From CAYQMF01 sp964418595 (GTDB lineage: Bacteria; Planctomycetota; UBA1135; UBA2386): DNA of 64,000 nucleotides. Made by a program: the position numbers and the translations under genes. Shown here in pieces: positions 15,376 through 23,807 of this stretch (positions within the stretch are counted from its first letter, which is position 1; every line of letters starts with the position of its first letter). Under the pieces are notes generated by a model, which saw only the letters and a list, made by a program, of their open reading frames with translations, was not told where the DNA came from and did no database searches. The stretch lies in NCBI GenBank assembly GCA_964418595.1, contig CAYQMF010000014.1:12730-76729 (forward strand). Reading direction: 5' to 3'.

Positions 15376-17859
15376 ATGACCGAGCCCGAAGACCCGGACC
15401 TCGATGCCTTCGCCAACGCGCTGCAGGCGCAGTGGCAGGCGGCCGATGGCCTCGCCGCGCCGCGGCGGATCGGCCGCTACCGGTTGGAGCGCGAGCTGGG
15501 TCGGGGCGGCCAGGGCGCCGTGTTCCTCGCCGAGGACGAACACCTGCACCGCCGCGTCGCCCTCAAGCTGCTCACCGCGCTGCACCTGTCCTCGCCCGAC
15601 GTGCTGGCGCGCTTCCGGCGCGAGGCGCAGCTCGCGTCCAAGCTGGATCACCCGGGGCTCTGCACCGTGTTCGACTCCGGAGTACACCGCGGCACGCCGT
15701 TCATCGCCATGCGCTACGTGCAGGGCGAGACCCTGGAGCGCCGGATCGCGCTGGCGCGGGAGGCGGGGCAGACGTGCGTGTCGATCGAAGCGGAACCATC
15801 GGCGACGGCCGGCGACCGGTCCTCGCGCGACCGCGTGTCCCGCGTGCTGGAGCTGATCGAGAAGGTAGCCCGCGCGATGCACGTGGCGCACGGTGCCGGC
15901 GTCGTACACCGCGACCTCAAGCCGAGCAACGTGGTGATCACCGCCGAAGGCCAACCGGTCGTGCTCGACTTCGGCATCGCCGGTGACCTCGAGGGTGAGT
16001 TCGACACGCTCACCCGCACGGGCGACGTGTTCGGCACGCCGGCGTACATGGCGGTCGAGCAGGTGCGTGGCACGCCGGGCGCAGTCGACGCGCGCAGCGA
16101 CGTGTGGGCGCTGGGCGTGATGCTCTACGAGTGCGTGACGTTGACGCGCCCGTTCACGGGCGCGACGCGGGAGGCGCTGTTCTCGGCGATCAAGGACACG
16201 GATCCTCCCGATCCGCGCACGCGCGCACCGGGGCTGCCCGAGGATCTGGGCGTGGTCCTCGCCACCGCCCTGGAGAAGGACCCGCGCCGGCGCTACGCGA
16301 CGGCGCTCGACTTCGCCGAGGACCTGCGCGCGGTGCGCGTGCTCGAGCCGATCCGCGCCCGTCCCGCCGGACCCTGGATCCGCACGCGTCGTTGGGCGCA
16401 GCGCAACCGCGCCCTCGCGGCGGTGGTCGTCACCGTGTTCACGCTGCTGGTCGCGGGTCTCGCCTGGACGGTGCACCTGCTCGGGATCACGGCGCGGGAA
16501 CGCGATGAGAAGACCACCGCCCTCGAGGAGGTGGCGCGCCTCGCGGGTCTCAAGCACGTGCGCGACCTCGCAGCATGGGACGACCGGCTGTGGCCGCCGT
16601 GGCCGGAGCTGGTGCCGGGTCCTGGCGGCATGGACGCCTGGCTGCGCCGCGCGCGCGCCCTGCACGACCGGCTGCCGGAGCACGAACAGTCGAGGCGTGA
16701 CCTGCAGTCGCGGACCGCGGCGCACGAAGCCACCGGCTCGGCGGGGATCCTCACCGACGACCTCGCCGCGTTCCGCGACGAAGCCTTGCGCGAACTGATC
16801 GATGCGCTCCGGGCCCTTCCCACGCGCATCGATGCGGTCGAAGCGCGGCGTCGGCAGGCGCTGGCCGTCGAGGGGACCACCCTCGTCGACGCGGCGGCGG
16901 CGTGGGAGACGGCGCGCGCCGCGGTCGCCGCGGAACCACGCTATCGCGGTGTCGCGCTGGCACCCATGCGCGGGCTCGTGCCCCTGGGTAGCGATCCGCG
17001 CTCGGGCCTCCAGGAGTTCGCGCACGTGCAGAGCGGGCGGCCGCCGGCGCGGCTGGCGAGCGGCAGCCTCGAACTCGCCGAGGACACCGCGATCGTGCTC
17101 GTGCTTGTCCCGGGCGGAACCTTCGTGATGGGCGCGAGCCGGGATCCGGAGCATCCGCGGTACGACCCCTTCGCCAGCGAAGACGAGGGCCCGCCGCACC
17201 CGGTGACGCTCGCACCCTTCCTGATCGCCAAGCACGAGACGACGCAGGCGCAGTGGATGCGCGTGATGGGCGCCAACCCGAGCGGCCTGCCCATGGGCAA
17301 GACCGAGCGCGGCACGACCTACACGGGTCTGCACCCCGTCGAGCAGGTGAGCTGGCGCGATGCGATGGAGGCCGCCCGCCGCATGGACCTTGCGCTCCCC
17401 ACCGAAGCCCAGTGGGAGTACGCCTGCCGCGCCGGGACGCAGACCTGGTTCTCGACTGGCGATGACGTGGCCACCCTGCGGGGACACGCCAACGTCCTCG
17501 ACGCCGGCTCCGGCAAGATCGCGCCCGGTGGCCGCGAGCCGGAGCCCGGCTTCGACGACGGCTTCGTGTACCACGCACCGGTGGGACGGTTCGCCGCCAA
17601 CGGCTTCGGCCTGCACGACATGCACGGCAACGTCTGGGAGATGTGCGGGGACTACTACGCCAAGGACTACCGCACTCCGGTTCGTCCCGGCGATGGCCTG
17701 CGTCTCGTGCCCGACGGGCAGCGCGCCGAGATCGCGGTGCGCAGCAGCTCGTTCGACTTCGGCGCGCGCCTGGCACGGTGTGCGCTGCGCAACAACAGCA
17801 TGCCCGACTACCGCTACTACTCGCAGGGCCTCCGCCTGGCGCGCGGGCTCGATCGGTAG
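15376..17859 (+). CDS. Membrane Ser/Thr protein kinase fused to FGE/SUMF1-type domain
   Basis: An 827-residue protein. Residues ~34-320 are a Hanks-type kinase: glycine loop LGRGGQGAVF, Lys64 in VALKLL, catalytic loop VVHRDLKPSN with Asp180, LDFG with Asp198, and an unusual MAVEQ in place of the activation-loop MAPEQ. A membrane helix spans about 346-370. The C-terminal ~260 residues are an FGE-sulfatase fold (PGGTFVMGASRDPEHP, ETTQAQWMRVMGANPSG, LPTEAQWEYACRAG, GNVWEMCGDYY) lying outside the membrane. The usual RGGSW box and catalytic cysteine pair of active FGE are not seen, so this part may be a binding module. The fusion is known in planctomycetes. A secreted protein and an ECF sigma factor follow, suggesting one signalling unit. 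Confidence 0.85.
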   Translation: MTEPEDPDLDAFANALQAQWQAADGLAAPRRIGRYRLERELGRGGQGAVFLAEDEHLHRRVALKLLTALHLSSPDVLARFRREAQLASKLDHPGLCTVFDSGVHRGTPFIAMRYVQGETLERRIALAREAGQTCVSIEAEPSATAGDRSSRDRVSRVLELIEKVARAMHVAHGAGVVHRDLKPSNVVITAEGQPVVLDFGIAGDLEGEFDTLTRTGDVFGTPAYMAVEQVRGTPGAVDARSDVWALGVMLYECVTLTRPFTGATREALFSAIKDTDPPDPRTRAPGLPEDLGVVLATALEKDPRRRYATALDFAEDLRAVRVLEPIRARPAGPWIRTRRWAQRNRALAAVVVTVFTLLVAGLAWTVHLLGITARERDEKTTALEEVARLAGLKHVRDLAAWDDRLWPPWPELVPGPGGMDAWLRRARALHDRLPEHEQSRRDLQSRTAAHEATGSAGILTDDLAAFRDEALRELIDALRALPTRIDAVEARRRQALAVEGTTLVDAAAAWETARAAVAAEPRYRGVALAPMRGLVPLGSDPRSGLQEFAHVQSGRPPARLASGSLELAEDTAIVLVLVPGGTFVMGASRDPEHPRYDPFASEDEGPPHPVTLAPFLIAKHETTQAQWMRVMGANPSGLPMGKTERGTTYTGLHPVEQVSWRDAMEAARRMDLALPTEAQWEYACRAGTQTWFSTGDDVATLRGHANVLDAGSGKIAPGGREPEPGFDDGFVYHAPVGRFAANGFGLHDMHGNVWEMCGDYYAKDYRTPVRPGDGLRLVPDGQRAEIAVRSSSFDFGARLARCALRNNSMPDYRYYSQGLRLARGLDR

Positions 17860-17932
17860 AATCCCGATCCGACTGCCACGCCGGCGTCGCGACGTGCGCC
17901 GTTCGACCCGTCCACCAACCCGGAGTCCGACG

Positions 17933-20275
17933 ATGTCAGCTCGTGCCCTTCCCGTCGTGGTCACCCTCCTCGTGACCACGGTTCTCGCCGCCCAGTCCCG
18001 TCCGTCCTCGCGGCCGCGACCCCGCGCCGTGCCCGCTGGCGCCGCTGTGGCCACCGCGCCGGCGACGCCCGCGAGCGCCGTCGATCAGGCCTTCCGGACG
18101 CCGATCCACACCAGCGCCGGTGACTACGGCACGTGGGCGTCGGGCGCAGACCACAAGGTCTCCTTCCACGACGGCTTCGCGTTCTACCCCTACCTGGGAC
18201 CGGACTACCAGGACAACCTCCCGCTGCGCTGGGCCCGGACCTCGCTGCGCGTGGGCGATGCGCCTGCACTGCCGGCGACCGCGCCGCGGCACCGCCACAC
18301 CGACTGGCGGTACGAGTACGACCACGGTGGGTTCGTGGAGGCCTACGACATCCGGCCCGACGGCGTGGAGCAGTCCTTCGTGCTCGCGACGCGGCCGCCG
18401 GGGAAGGGAGACATCGTGATCCGCGGCGAGATCGACACGCCGCTGCGAGCGACACCGGCCGCCGCCGCCCTGCAGGAACTCGTGTTCTGCGGGCCGCAGG
18501 GTGAAGCGCTGGTGCGCTACGGCAAGGCGATCGCCATCGACGGCGCGGGTCGCAGCACGCCGGTGACCAGCCGCTTCGACGGGCGGGCGATCGAACTCGT
18601 CGTGCCACGCGCGTTCCTCGACGCTGCCGCGTGGCCGGTCGTGATCGATCCCCTCATCCGCCGGGAGCTGATCTCGTACACCACCACCGCGCGGCCCGTG
18701 GTGACCACCGACGTGGGTCGCGACGCGACCGGCGCTGCGTACAGCGTGCTCGTGAGCTACGGTCGCGAGTTCACCGGCGGCGACTCCGACGGCTACGCGC
18801 GCATGACGCTCGACGACATGACCGGGACCACCGGCGTGTTCACCGACGTGACCGCGGCCTGGAGCACGTTGTACCTGCGCAACGCGTTCGTGAGCGAACG
18901 GGGCATGTGGGTGATCGCGATGGACCACCTCGGCGGCACCGATCCCGGCGTGTTCGTGCACGTACACCGGAGCGGCGACCTCACGCCGTCGACCACGATG
19001 ACCAAGGTGCCCTCCACGACGAGCCGGGCGAGCAAGCCGGACGTCGGCGGCACGTTGGCGGGCACGTTCGGTCGCCAGGCATTGGTCGTGTACGAGCTGG
19101 AGGTCGCCACGGCCACCGCGGAAGTCGAGGCGTTCCTCGTCGATCCGATGGACGGGATCGCCGCGCCGGTGATGACCGGTCCGCTCCCGGTCGCGCACAT
19201 CCCGGTCGGAACGCTGGGCGTGGACCGCAGGTGGCCGGTCGTGACGCAGATCTCGAGCGGCAACGGGACGTCGTGGATCGTGGGCTGGCAGCAGTACGGC
19301 CCTGGCGCCGGCGACGACTGGGACATCCGCGTGTCGCGCATCACGGCAGCGGGCGTCCTTGCAGGCGAGACGGAGGTCGGCCGACAGCTCGATGCCTACC
19401 ACTGCCTGCACCCGCAGATCTGCGGCGGCTTCGAACGCTTCCTCGTCTCGTACACGGTGCGGCCCAACACCGGCGTGAAGTACCCCTACATCGACGGCCC
19501 GGAGCTCGAGGTCGAGCGCTTCGACTGGCCGGAGACCGCCGTGCTGCCCACGCGCATCCAGAACACCGTGGTCGCGGTCGCGCCGGTCGGCGAGACGATC
19601 TTCAACTGCGATGTCGGCTTCGACACGAACTCGTGGTCGCACTGGTGCTGCATCTACTCCGTGGGTCGGTTCGGCGGCCCCTACGTGTTGCGTGCCCTGC
19701 GCACCGGGCACCACGGCTGCCCGGTCGACGCGGTGCTGGTCAGCGACGTGCGCCCGGCGAGTTCCTACGGCGGCTCGTGCGTGTTCGACGCCCGCAGCGA
19801 CGACTTCAAGCTCACCTGGGCGACGCTCGAACTCTCGCCGTACCCGACTCCCGTCTACGGCGACCAGTACGACTGGGACCCGACCATGGGCAACTCCAGC
19901 TACGGCGGCTCGTGCAGCACCGCGCGGCTGCTCGGTTGGGCACCCAAGGCCGGCAACGAGTACTACGGCATGGCGATGGAAGACCGGCTGGCCGCCAACC
20001 GGGCCTGCGTCCTGTTCATCACCGGCGGCAGCATCCCGCCGTTGCCGCTCGGGTTCCTCGGGATGGCCCCGTGTTCCCTCAACGTCGACCTGCGCATCCT
20101 CATCCAGGCCTTCCCCCGCCTCGATACCACCGGCTACGCCGAGGTCATGTTCCCGCTGCCGGATTGCCCGGCGCTGTTCGGCAACCTGTACTTCCAGTGG
20201 GCCTATTCCGACCTCGGCGCCCCGTGGGCCACGAAGCTGCGCGCGACGGCCGGCATCGAGTCGCGCATCCGCTGA
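17933..20275 (+). CDS. Large secreted protein of unknown function between kinase and ECF sigma genes
   Basis: A 780-residue exported protein with signal peptide MSARALPVVVTLLVTTVLAAQ. The body looks like a beta-propeller or other repeat fold, with repeated short blocks (GTSWIVGWQQYG, ERFLVSYTVRPN, SSYGGSCVFDARS, SSYGGSCSTARL). A C-terminal ~80-residue module (LGMAPCSLNVDL ... LPDCPALFGNLYFQWAYSD) resembles the end domain carried by many secreted planctomycete proteins. The ATG at 17933 lies 73 bp after the kinase stop, and the sigma factor starts 4 bp after its own stop. It may be the target or sensor partner of the kinase/sigma pair; no enzymatic motif is recognised. Confidence 0.65.
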   Translation: MSARALPVVVTLLVTTVLAAQSRPSSRPRPRAVPAGAAVATAPATPASAVDQAFRTPIHTSAGDYGTWASGADHKVSFHDGFAFYPYLGPDYQDNLPLRWARTSLRVGDAPALPATAPRHRHTDWRYEYDHGGFVEAYDIRPDGVEQSFVLATRPPGKGDIVIRGEIDTPLRATPAAAALQELVFCGPQGEALVRYGKAIAIDGAGRSTPVTSRFDGRAIELVVPRAFLDAAAWPVVIDPLIRRELISYTTTARPVVTTDVGRDATGAAYSVLVSYGREFTGGDSDGYARMTLDDMTGTTGVFTDVTAAWSTLYLRNAFVSERGMWVIAMDHLGGTDPGVFVHVHRSGDLTPSTTMTKVPSTTSRASKPDVGGTLAGTFGRQALVVYELEVATATAEVEAFLVDPMDGIAAPVMTGPLPVAHIPVGTLGVDRRWPVVTQISSGNGTSWIVGWQQYGPGAGDDWDIRVSRITAAGVLAGETEVGRQLDAYHCLHPQICGGFERFLVSYTVRPNTGVKYPYIDGPELEVERFDWPETAVLPTRIQNTVVAVAPVGETIFNCDVGFDTNSWSHWCCIYSVGRFGGPYVLRALRTGHHGCPVDAVLVSDVRPASSYGGSCVFDARSDDFKLTWATLELSPYPTPVYGDQYDWDPTMGNSSYGGSCSTARLLGWAPKAGNEYYGMAMEDRLAANRACVLFITGGSIPPLPLGFLGMAPCSLNVDLRILIQAFPRLDTTGYAEVMFPLPDCPALFGNLYFQWAYSDLGAPWATKLRATAGIESRIR

Positions 20276-20279
20276 GGCG

Positions 20280-20864
20280 ATGGAGGACTTCGCCCAGACG
20301 ACAATGATGGTGCGCGCAGCGCAGGGCGGCGACCGCGACGCGCTCGAGAGGCTGTTCGCGCGCTACCTGCCGCGCGTGCGCCGCATCGTCGCCGCGCGCA
20401 TGGGCCGCAGCCTGCGCGATCTGGCCGCCGAGGACGACCTCGTGCAGGAGAGCCTGCTCGACGCGTTCCGGGCGATCTCGGCCCAGAGCCTGACGAGCGA
20501 GGGGTCCTTCCGCCACTGGCTCGCGCGCTGCGTGGAGAACAACGTGCGGGACGGCCGGCGGCGCGCGAGCGTCGTGGATCGGGTGCACGGCTTCGGCAAA
20601 GGCGGCGCCACCGACGCGGTCGCCAGCGCGGCGGCGCCAGGACCGACGCCGGGTGAGGACCTGGCCGGACGCGAGCTCGATCCGCGCCTGGAGCGCGGGT
20701 TGCTCGCCCTGCGTCCGGAGCACCGCGAGGTCGTCGTGCTGCGGTTGCTGTGCGAGATGACCTTCGCCGAGGTCGCCGCCACGATGGGGCACCCAAACGC
20801 CGACACCGCGCGGAGCTGGTTCGCCCGGGCCATGCGTCGGCTGCGCGCTGCACTCGAGGCGTAG
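20280..20864 (+). CDS. ECF-type RNA polymerase sigma factor
   Basis: A 194-residue extracytoplasmic-function sigma factor. Region 2 runs from about residue 15 to 85 (ALERLFARYLPRVRRIVAAR, EDDLVQESLLDAFRAI, FRHWLARCVENNVRD). Region 4 covers roughly 135-190 (LRPEHREVVVLRLLCEMTFAEVAATMG, then NADTARSWFARAMRRLR). There is no C-terminal extension and no anti-sigma gene next to it. Its association with a Hanks kinase resembles the known kinase-linked ECF groups, in which phosphorylation replaces an anti-sigma factor. It starts 4 bp after the secreted protein gene and is probably co-transcribed. Confidence 0.9.
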   Translation: MEDFAQTTMMVRAAQGGDRDALERLFARYLPRVRRIVAARMGRSLRDLAAEDDLVQESLLDAFRAISAQSLTSEGSFRHWLARCVENNVRDGRRRASVVDRVHGFGKGGATDAVASAAAPGPTPGEDLAGRELDPRLERGLLALRPEHREVVVLRLLCEMTFAEVAATMGHPNADTARSWFARAMRRLRAALEA

Positions 20865-20907
20865 ATCACCGCGCCGCCGGCCTCGCGCCAGTCGGTGCAT
20901 CTCCGCA

Positions 20908-20913
20908 TACTCT
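20908..20913 (+). promoter_or_regulatory. TANNNT -10-like box of addB
   Basis: GCATACTCT ends 8 bp before the ATG at 20922. This spacing would put transcription start at the start codon. Confidence 0.4.
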
Positions 20914-20921
20914 GACGCACC

Positions 20922-23807
20922 ATGCGCCGGGCCCGGGAGGCACCAAGCAAGCACGAGCCGCTGCCCCACCATCCGTACGTGGCGTGGCTCGCGGAGGCAG
21001 TCGGCGCAGCCGCGCCGGGCACGCGAACCCTGGTGCTCACGCCCTCGGCGGAGTCGGCCGCGGCGCTGCGGACAGCGACGCTCCACGCGTGCGGGGTCCT
21101 GCTCGGCGTGCGCTTCGTCACCTCGGTGCCGCTGCTGCGCGAGATCCTGTGGTCGCTGGGTGAACCCACGGCGGACGACCTGCTCCTGCCGCTGGAGGAA
21201 CGGGCGCTCCTCCGCGAGATCCTGCGCGCCGATCCGGGCGACGTCGCGGCGTACGCGCTGCGGCACCGCCCTAGCCTCGCGGCGCTGCACGGCGCCTGCC
21301 GCGAGTGGGCGCGCGCGGGTTCCCCGGAGCCGGCGACGCGGATCCCGGCCTGGGCAGCAGGCACGCTCGCCATCGCGCGCCGGTTCGGCGACACGCTGCA
21401 CGCGCACGCCCGACCGTCCCGGGCTCAGCTCGTCCGGCGCGCCCTCGACGCCCTCGCCGCCGAACGGCGACCGCGCACGAAGCTGCGCATCCTGAGCCTA
21501 GACCCGGGCTGCGCCAAGGACGTCGTGAGTGTCCTCGATGCCCTTCGCGATCGAGGCGGCGCCGAGGTCGAGGTCGCCCCCGCCGCGGAGACGCGGCCGT
21601 CGGGATTCACGCGCTCCGCGCACCCCCACGTCGAAGCCGAGCTGCGCGCGGCGGCGCATCGCTGTGCGCTGGCGTACGGAGCGGGCACGCCCCTGGACGC
21701 GATGGTGGTCGCCGCCCCGCGCCTCGGTCCCTATCTCCCCTACCTCGCGGAAGCGTTCGCGGCGGAGGGCCTGCCGGTGTGCGCAGCGGCGGAGACGCCC
21801 CTGACGCACGAGCCACGCGGTGCGCTGGCGACCCACGCCCTGACTCTCCTCTTCGATGGCGCGCCCGCGCGCACGTGGCTCGCGCTCCTCGGCAGTCCGC
21901 TCGCGCGCCGCCCGCTGCCGCCCGCGGCGCACGGAATCCTCGAGCGCGCCGCGCGCGAGCACGGCCTGTGCGGCGTCGACGCACTCGCGACGCGCGTGGC
22001 CACGCACCTGGCCGACGTCGCGCCGGAGGCGGCCGCGGGCGTGCGGCGGCTCGCCGACCACATCGCGCACGCGAGCACCGCGACGACGGCGGCGGCGAAG
22101 GCGCAAGCCATCGCCGCGCTGCTCGCCGCCGAGGTCGAGCCCCCGCTCGCCGACACGCGTGATGCGCAGGCGAAGCACCGGCTCGACGAGGTGCTGCGCG
22201 AGTTGCACGCCGCCGACCCCGAGGCGTTCGTGGCCGACGCCCGCGAGCTGCTTGCAAGCCGGGGCCTGCCGGTCGGAGAACGCGGCACCGCGTCGGTGCA
22301 CGTCGTCGAGTTCGACGCTGCCGCCGCCTTCCCGGCCGCACGAGTCGAGTTGCTCGGCTTCGCCGACGATCAGATCCCTGCGTCGGGCGGCGGAACGACC
22401 TTCTTCGACGAAGCGGCGCGAACGACGTTCGGCCTGGGTGCCCGCGCCGATGCGCGCGCGGCCGAGCACGCCTGCGTCGTCCGGCTCGCGCACCTGGCGA
22501 CGCGCCACCTGCACGTGAGCCGCGCCACCGCCGACGCGCAGGGGCGGCCGGTGGGGCCGACGGCGCTGCTCGAGGCCGTGGCGGAAGGCCTGCCCGCATG
22601 CGAGGAACGGCTCGAGTCGAATCACCCCGGTGCGCGGGCGGCGGCGCGCGTGGCGAGTGGAATCCTCCCGGTCGACTTCGCCATCGCGCACGCCGGCCTG
22701 CGCGAGGCGACGCTTGCCGCCACGAGCCTGCTGCTGGGCGCCCGCGCGGGCCGGCTCCGTCGGCGCGCGGCAGCGCTCGAGGACTTCGGCGGCGGCCTCG
22801 CCCACGACGGCGACGTCGGCGCCGACCTGGCGGCGACGCACGTCGCCCGGATCCTGTCGGTGAGCGACCTGCAGACGCTGGCGCGCTGTCCGCTGCAGCA
22901 CATGTTCCGTCGGGTGCTCGACCTGCGGCCCCTGCCGCCGGAGCCCGACGCCCTGAGCCTCGCGCCCAACGCCCTGGGCACGGTGGTGCACGAACTGCTC
23001 GCGGAACTCGGCCCTCGCCTCGGTTCGGCCAGCGCCGCCGCGCAGCCCCCCGACGTCGCCGCCCTCGCCGCCGAGCTCGCCCCCGTGCTCGACGCGCGCC
23101 TCGCCGCGCGTGCCCCGCTCGTCCACACGCTCCCCGCGCTCCACCGGATCCTCGTGCGCCAGTGGGCGCGCGCCATCGCCGTCGGCTTCGTCGACGACGC
23201 CCGCGACCTGCGCACGCGCGCGATCACGCCGCTGCATCACGAACGCGAGATCGTCGGCGATCTCGACATCGGCCACGAGGCGCCGCTGCGCGTGCGGGGC
23301 GTCGTCGACCGGATCGATGCGATGCACGACGGTGGCCTGCGCGTGATCGACTACAAGACCGGACGCAACCCCGACCTCGCCAACAACCCCTACGAGATCC
23401 TGCGCGGGCGTCAGTTGCAGATGCCGATCTACGCGATGCTCACCGCGCAGGCCCTGCGCGCGCGCGCGACCGAGCTGGGCGTGCGCGCCGTGCGCCCCGA
23501 CTGGCACACGCACGAGGAGCTGTGGCATGTGTGGCGCCGGGCCGCCGACTTCCTCGCCGGCAGCATGCGTGACGACCTGCTCGACACGCTGCGCCGGCTC
23601 GCCGTGTTGCGGGCGAGCGGGACCTTCGTGCCGAGCATGGATCGCGAGAACGCGTGCCGCTTCTGCGACTACCGCGCCGCATGCCATCGCCTGCACCCGC
23701 CGAGTCGCGAGCGCGTGACGAGCAGCGCCCGCAGCGAGGTCGCCGCGTACTTCCAACTGCGGCAGAAGAAGCCGATCACCCGGCGGGGCGGGGCCGATGC
23801 TTCCTGA
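20922..23807 (+). CDS. addB: ATP-dependent helicase/nuclease subunit AddB
   Basis: A 961-residue partner of AddA in double-strand break repair by RecBCD-like resection. The N-terminal helicase-like part lacks an evident Walker A motif (it reads TRTLVLTPSAESA), as in many AddB proteins that do not hydrolyse ATP. The C-terminal ~300 residues are a PD-(D/E)XK nuclease: SVSDLQTLARCPLQHMFRR, then GVVDRIDAMHDGGLRVIDYK with TGRNPD, then QLQMPIYA. Four cysteines that hold an iron-sulfur cluster are visible, one in LARCPLQ and three in CRFCDYRAAC. The end overlaps addA by 11 bp, so the two are translated together. Confidence 0.85.
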   Translation: MRRAREAPSKHEPLPHHPYVAWLAEAVGAAAPGTRTLVLTPSAESAAALRTATLHACGVLLGVRFVTSVPLLREILWSLGEPTADDLLLPLEERALLREILRADPGDVAAYALRHRPSLAALHGACREWARAGSPEPATRIPAWAAGTLAIARRFGDTLHAHARPSRAQLVRRALDALAAERRPRTKLRILSLDPGCAKDVVSVLDALRDRGGAEVEVAPAAETRPSGFTRSAHPHVEAELRAAAHRCALAYGAGTPLDAMVVAAPRLGPYLPYLAEAFAAEGLPVCAAAETPLTHEPRGALATHALTLLFDGAPARTWLALLGSPLARRPLPPAAHGILERAAREHGLCGVDALATRVATHLADVAPEAAAGVRRLADHIAHASTATTAAAKAQAIAALLAAEVEPPLADTRDAQAKHRLDEVLRELHAADPEAFVADARELLASRGLPVGERGTASVHVVEFDAAAAFPAARVELLGFADDQIPASGGGTTFFDEAARTTFGLGARADARAAEHACVVRLAHLATRHLHVSRATADAQGRPVGPTALLEAVAEGLPACEERLESNHPGARAAARVASGILPVDFAIAHAGLREATLAATSLLLGARAGRLRRRAAALEDFGGGLAHDGDVGADLAATHVARILSVSDLQTLARCPLQHMFRRVLDLRPLPPEPDALSLAPNALGTVVHELLAELGPRLGSASAAAQPPDVAALAAELAPVLDARLAARAPLVHTLPALHRILVRQWARAIAVGFVDDARDLRTRAITPLHHEREIVGDLDIGHEAPLRVRGVVDRIDAMHDGGLRVIDYKTGRNPDLANNPYEILRGRQLQMPIYAMLTAQALRARATELGVRAVRPDWHTHEELWHVWRRAADFLAGSMRDDLLDTLRRLAVLRASGTFVPSMDRENACRFCDYRAACHRLHPPSRERVTSSARSEVAAYFQLRQKKPITRRGGADAS

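Noticed and set aside
15376..17859. The kinase-FGE fusion as a new architecture.
   Set aside because: Fusions of Hanks kinases to FGE/SUMF1 domains are established in planctomycetes; only the gene context and missing catalytic residues are of interest.
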